64,000 nucleotides of DNA from Nitrososphaerota archaeon (lineage in GTDB: Archaea; Thermoproteota; Nitrososphaeria; Conexivisphaerales; Conexivisphaeraceae), in the NCBI GenBank assembly GCA_009903775.1, contig WYEM01000081.1, forward strand, positions 1 to 64,000, written 5' to 3'. The notes under the pieces were generated by a model. The model did not search any database and had not been told where the DNA came from. It was given only the letters and a program-made list of their open reading frames with translations. A program made the position numbers and the translations under genes. Shown here piece by piece: positions 62,333-64,000 of the stretch (position 1 is its first letter; each line of letters begins with the position of its first letter).

Positions 62333-63445
62333 CTCCGCGAAGTCCATCGAGCGCGCCAGCCGCGAGGCGCGCTCCAGCTCGCCGCCGGGCTCGCGTGCCG
62401 CCTCCTCGATCGCGTCCGCCAGCTCGGACGGCCCCACCAGGTCCGGCCTGAGGATGGCGCGCGCAATTCCTATGCGCTCGGCCCTCAGGGCGTTGCTCTC
62501 CTGCTCGCCGTGGAAAGGTATGGGCAGGAGGACGCTCGGCTTCCCGTAGTAGATCGACTTGCCTATGGTCGTGTGGCCCGCCCTCGAGACGACGACGTCC
62601 GCCGCCGAAATGTATTGATCGATGCACCGGCACCAGTCGCACATGTAGAGGCCGTCGCCCAGCCTGACGGGCGCGGCCTCCGATCCCACCCTGGCCGCGG
62701 ACACGAGCGCTGACCAGCCGCGGCGCGCCAGCTCGGCGGCGGCCGCGAGCGACTTCGCCAGCGCCGGGCGCTTTGTCTCCTCGGGCCCGCTTATGGTGAA
62801 GAGCGCGAAGGGCCTCCTGGGCGGCTCCCAGGGCTCCGAGGCGCATCTGTCTATGGGGAATCCCACGAAGCGGAGCTTCCCCCTGATCTGCGGCACCGCC
62901 TCCAGCTGCTCGCCAGCCACCGTGAAGGGCGGCGGGAGGTCCGGCACCAGCACGAGGTCCGCCGCCGACCACAGCAGCCCCAAGAGCTGGGCCGGGGGAA
63001 GCTCCAGCAGCTGCCTGGCCGCGCCGAGCGCCCTGGGCGCCATTATCCTGGCCTGGTTGAGCATGAGGGCCGATGGTATGCCCCTGCGCCTCGCGGCTAG
63101 GAGGGGGGACGCCCTGGAGTCCGATAGGACCAGGCGGGGCGATATTGCCTCGAGCAGGCGGTCCTCGACCTCCAGCTGGCGCAGGAAGGTCGCGAAGGGC
63201 CTCGCGAGGTCCCTCGCCGTGTCCCGGAAGCGCATCTTGCCCTCCTCGCCCCAGAGGACGTCGAGTTCCGGGACCTCCAAGCATGGCACCCCGACGGACG
63301 AGAGGTAGCTCAGCCCCTCGCCCCAGCTGCTCGCGATGGAGCTGCGCCCCCTGGACGAGAGGGCCCTCAGCGCCGCGGCGGTCCTGTAGGCGTGCCCCAG
63401 GCCGGTCCCGTACACGGGAGCGTAGACGTCGGCGAGCCCCCTCAA
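62300..63445 (-). CDS. MurG-like glycosyltransferase (UDP-GlcNAc transferase-type fold)
   Basis: YGTGLGHAYRTAAALRAL...LYMCDWCRCIDQYISAADVVVSRAGHTTIGKSIYYGKPSVLLPIPFHGEQESNA. Confidence 0.75.
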   Translation of the reverse strand: MRGLADVYAPVYGTGLGHAYRTAAALRALSSRGRSSIASSWGEGLSYLSSVGVPCLEVPELDVLWGEEGKMRFRDTARDLARPFATFLRQLEVEDRLLEAISPRLVLSDSRASPLLAARRRGIPSALMLNQARIMAPRALGAARQLLELPPAQLLGLLWSAADLVLVPDLPPPFTVAGEQLEAVPQIRGKLRFVGFPIDRCASEPWEPPRRPFALFTISGPEETKRPALAKSLAAAAELARRGWSALVSAARVGSEAAPVRLGDGLYMCDWCRCIDQYISAADVVVSRAGHTTIGKSIYYGKPSVLLPIPFHGEQESNALRAERIGIARAILRPDLVGPSELADAIEEAAREPGGELERASRLARSMDFAELTVAALEELL

Positions 63446-63992
63446 GGCCCCGCTTCACTACCTCGCCGCGCGGGGAGACCTCCTCGAAGACGACGGCCTG
63501 GAACGCCTGGATCCTGGGGCGCATCGTGAGCCAGCAGTCCGGAGGTGCCCCGGCCTTCACGCACGCGTACGACAGGTACTCCTCGACGTCCCAGCCCTCC
63601 TCCACGGGGACCTGGGGCAGCAGGAGGCCGGAGCCCATGGACCAGATCACTATGAGCCCGTCCCTCCCGACCTTCACCCTCTCCTTCAGCTCGAGGGGAC
63701 TGCGGTAGTGCACGTCCTTGGGCTCCGTGAGCACGCTGACCTCGACGGTCACACGGTCGGCCTCCTCCGCGGACATCGGCTCGAAGCGCGGGTCATTCAC
63801 GGCGGCGTCGATCGCCGAGTCTATGACCGCCCTGACCAGCGGTTGAGCGGGATACGGCCTACCTATGCACCCCCTGAGCTCTCCCCCCGGGTGCGTCCTC
63901 AGGGTGACGAACGCCCCCCTCATGGCCCTGAGCCTCTCCGGGGCATCGGGGGGCTCCGGGATCCTCCTGCCCTCCCTCAGGTAGGTCTCCAT
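63440..63992 (-). CDS. AMMECR1-domain protein (3' end approximate; frame open to 61791; 5' end near window edge)
   Basis: GAFVTLRTHPGGELRGCIGRPYPAQPLVRAVIDSAIDAAVNDPRFEPMSAEEADRVTVEVSVLTEP. Confidence 0.85.
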
Positions 63993-64000
63993 GGACCTGC

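Overview
The window is a GC-rich archaeal chromosome segment. Gene content (TBP, KEOPS, S15/S3Ae, L12, RadA, Nop5/fibrillarin, AglB, PurP, tetraether synthase) and the thaumarchaeal-like wHTH-FAD synthase suggest a thermophilic Thermoproteota / deep Nitrososphaeria lineage; this placement is inference. It opens with a partial trpS, then a linked 16S-23S rRNA operon on the minus strand with no spacer tRNA, and a tRNA-Leu(CAA) about 30 nt longer than normal. Housekeeping clusters follow: rpl12; psmB; translin / FAD synthase / L15e; serA; YchF GTPase; kae1-bud32/rdgB-rps15-recJ-pcc1-rps3ae; aglB; tandem purP; carAB; guaA. From about 31 to 48 kb lies a transporter-rich accessory region: an Opp-type ABC operon, four MFS genes, thioredoxin, IS605/TnpB remnants and a decayed wHTH/membrane cassette. 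The right part is again mostly housekeeping (Tes-like radical SAM, pyrB, TBP, signal peptidase, S30e, nop5-fibrillarin, radA, AMMECR1). It also has a small uncharacterised operon ending in a Cas4-like nuclease joined to a HAD-like domain. The best leads are: the Cas4-HAD protein; the inverted-repeat operator at the divergent carA promoter; an internally deleted TnpB element with related solo ends; the decayed wHTH/membrane cassette copy; gene-conversion tracts in purP and opp genes; a C8-tract frameshift; the oversized tRNA-Leu; a Bud32-RdgB continuous ORF; and recurrent genes whose expected stop is out of frame. No CRISPR array or intact mobile element was seen.
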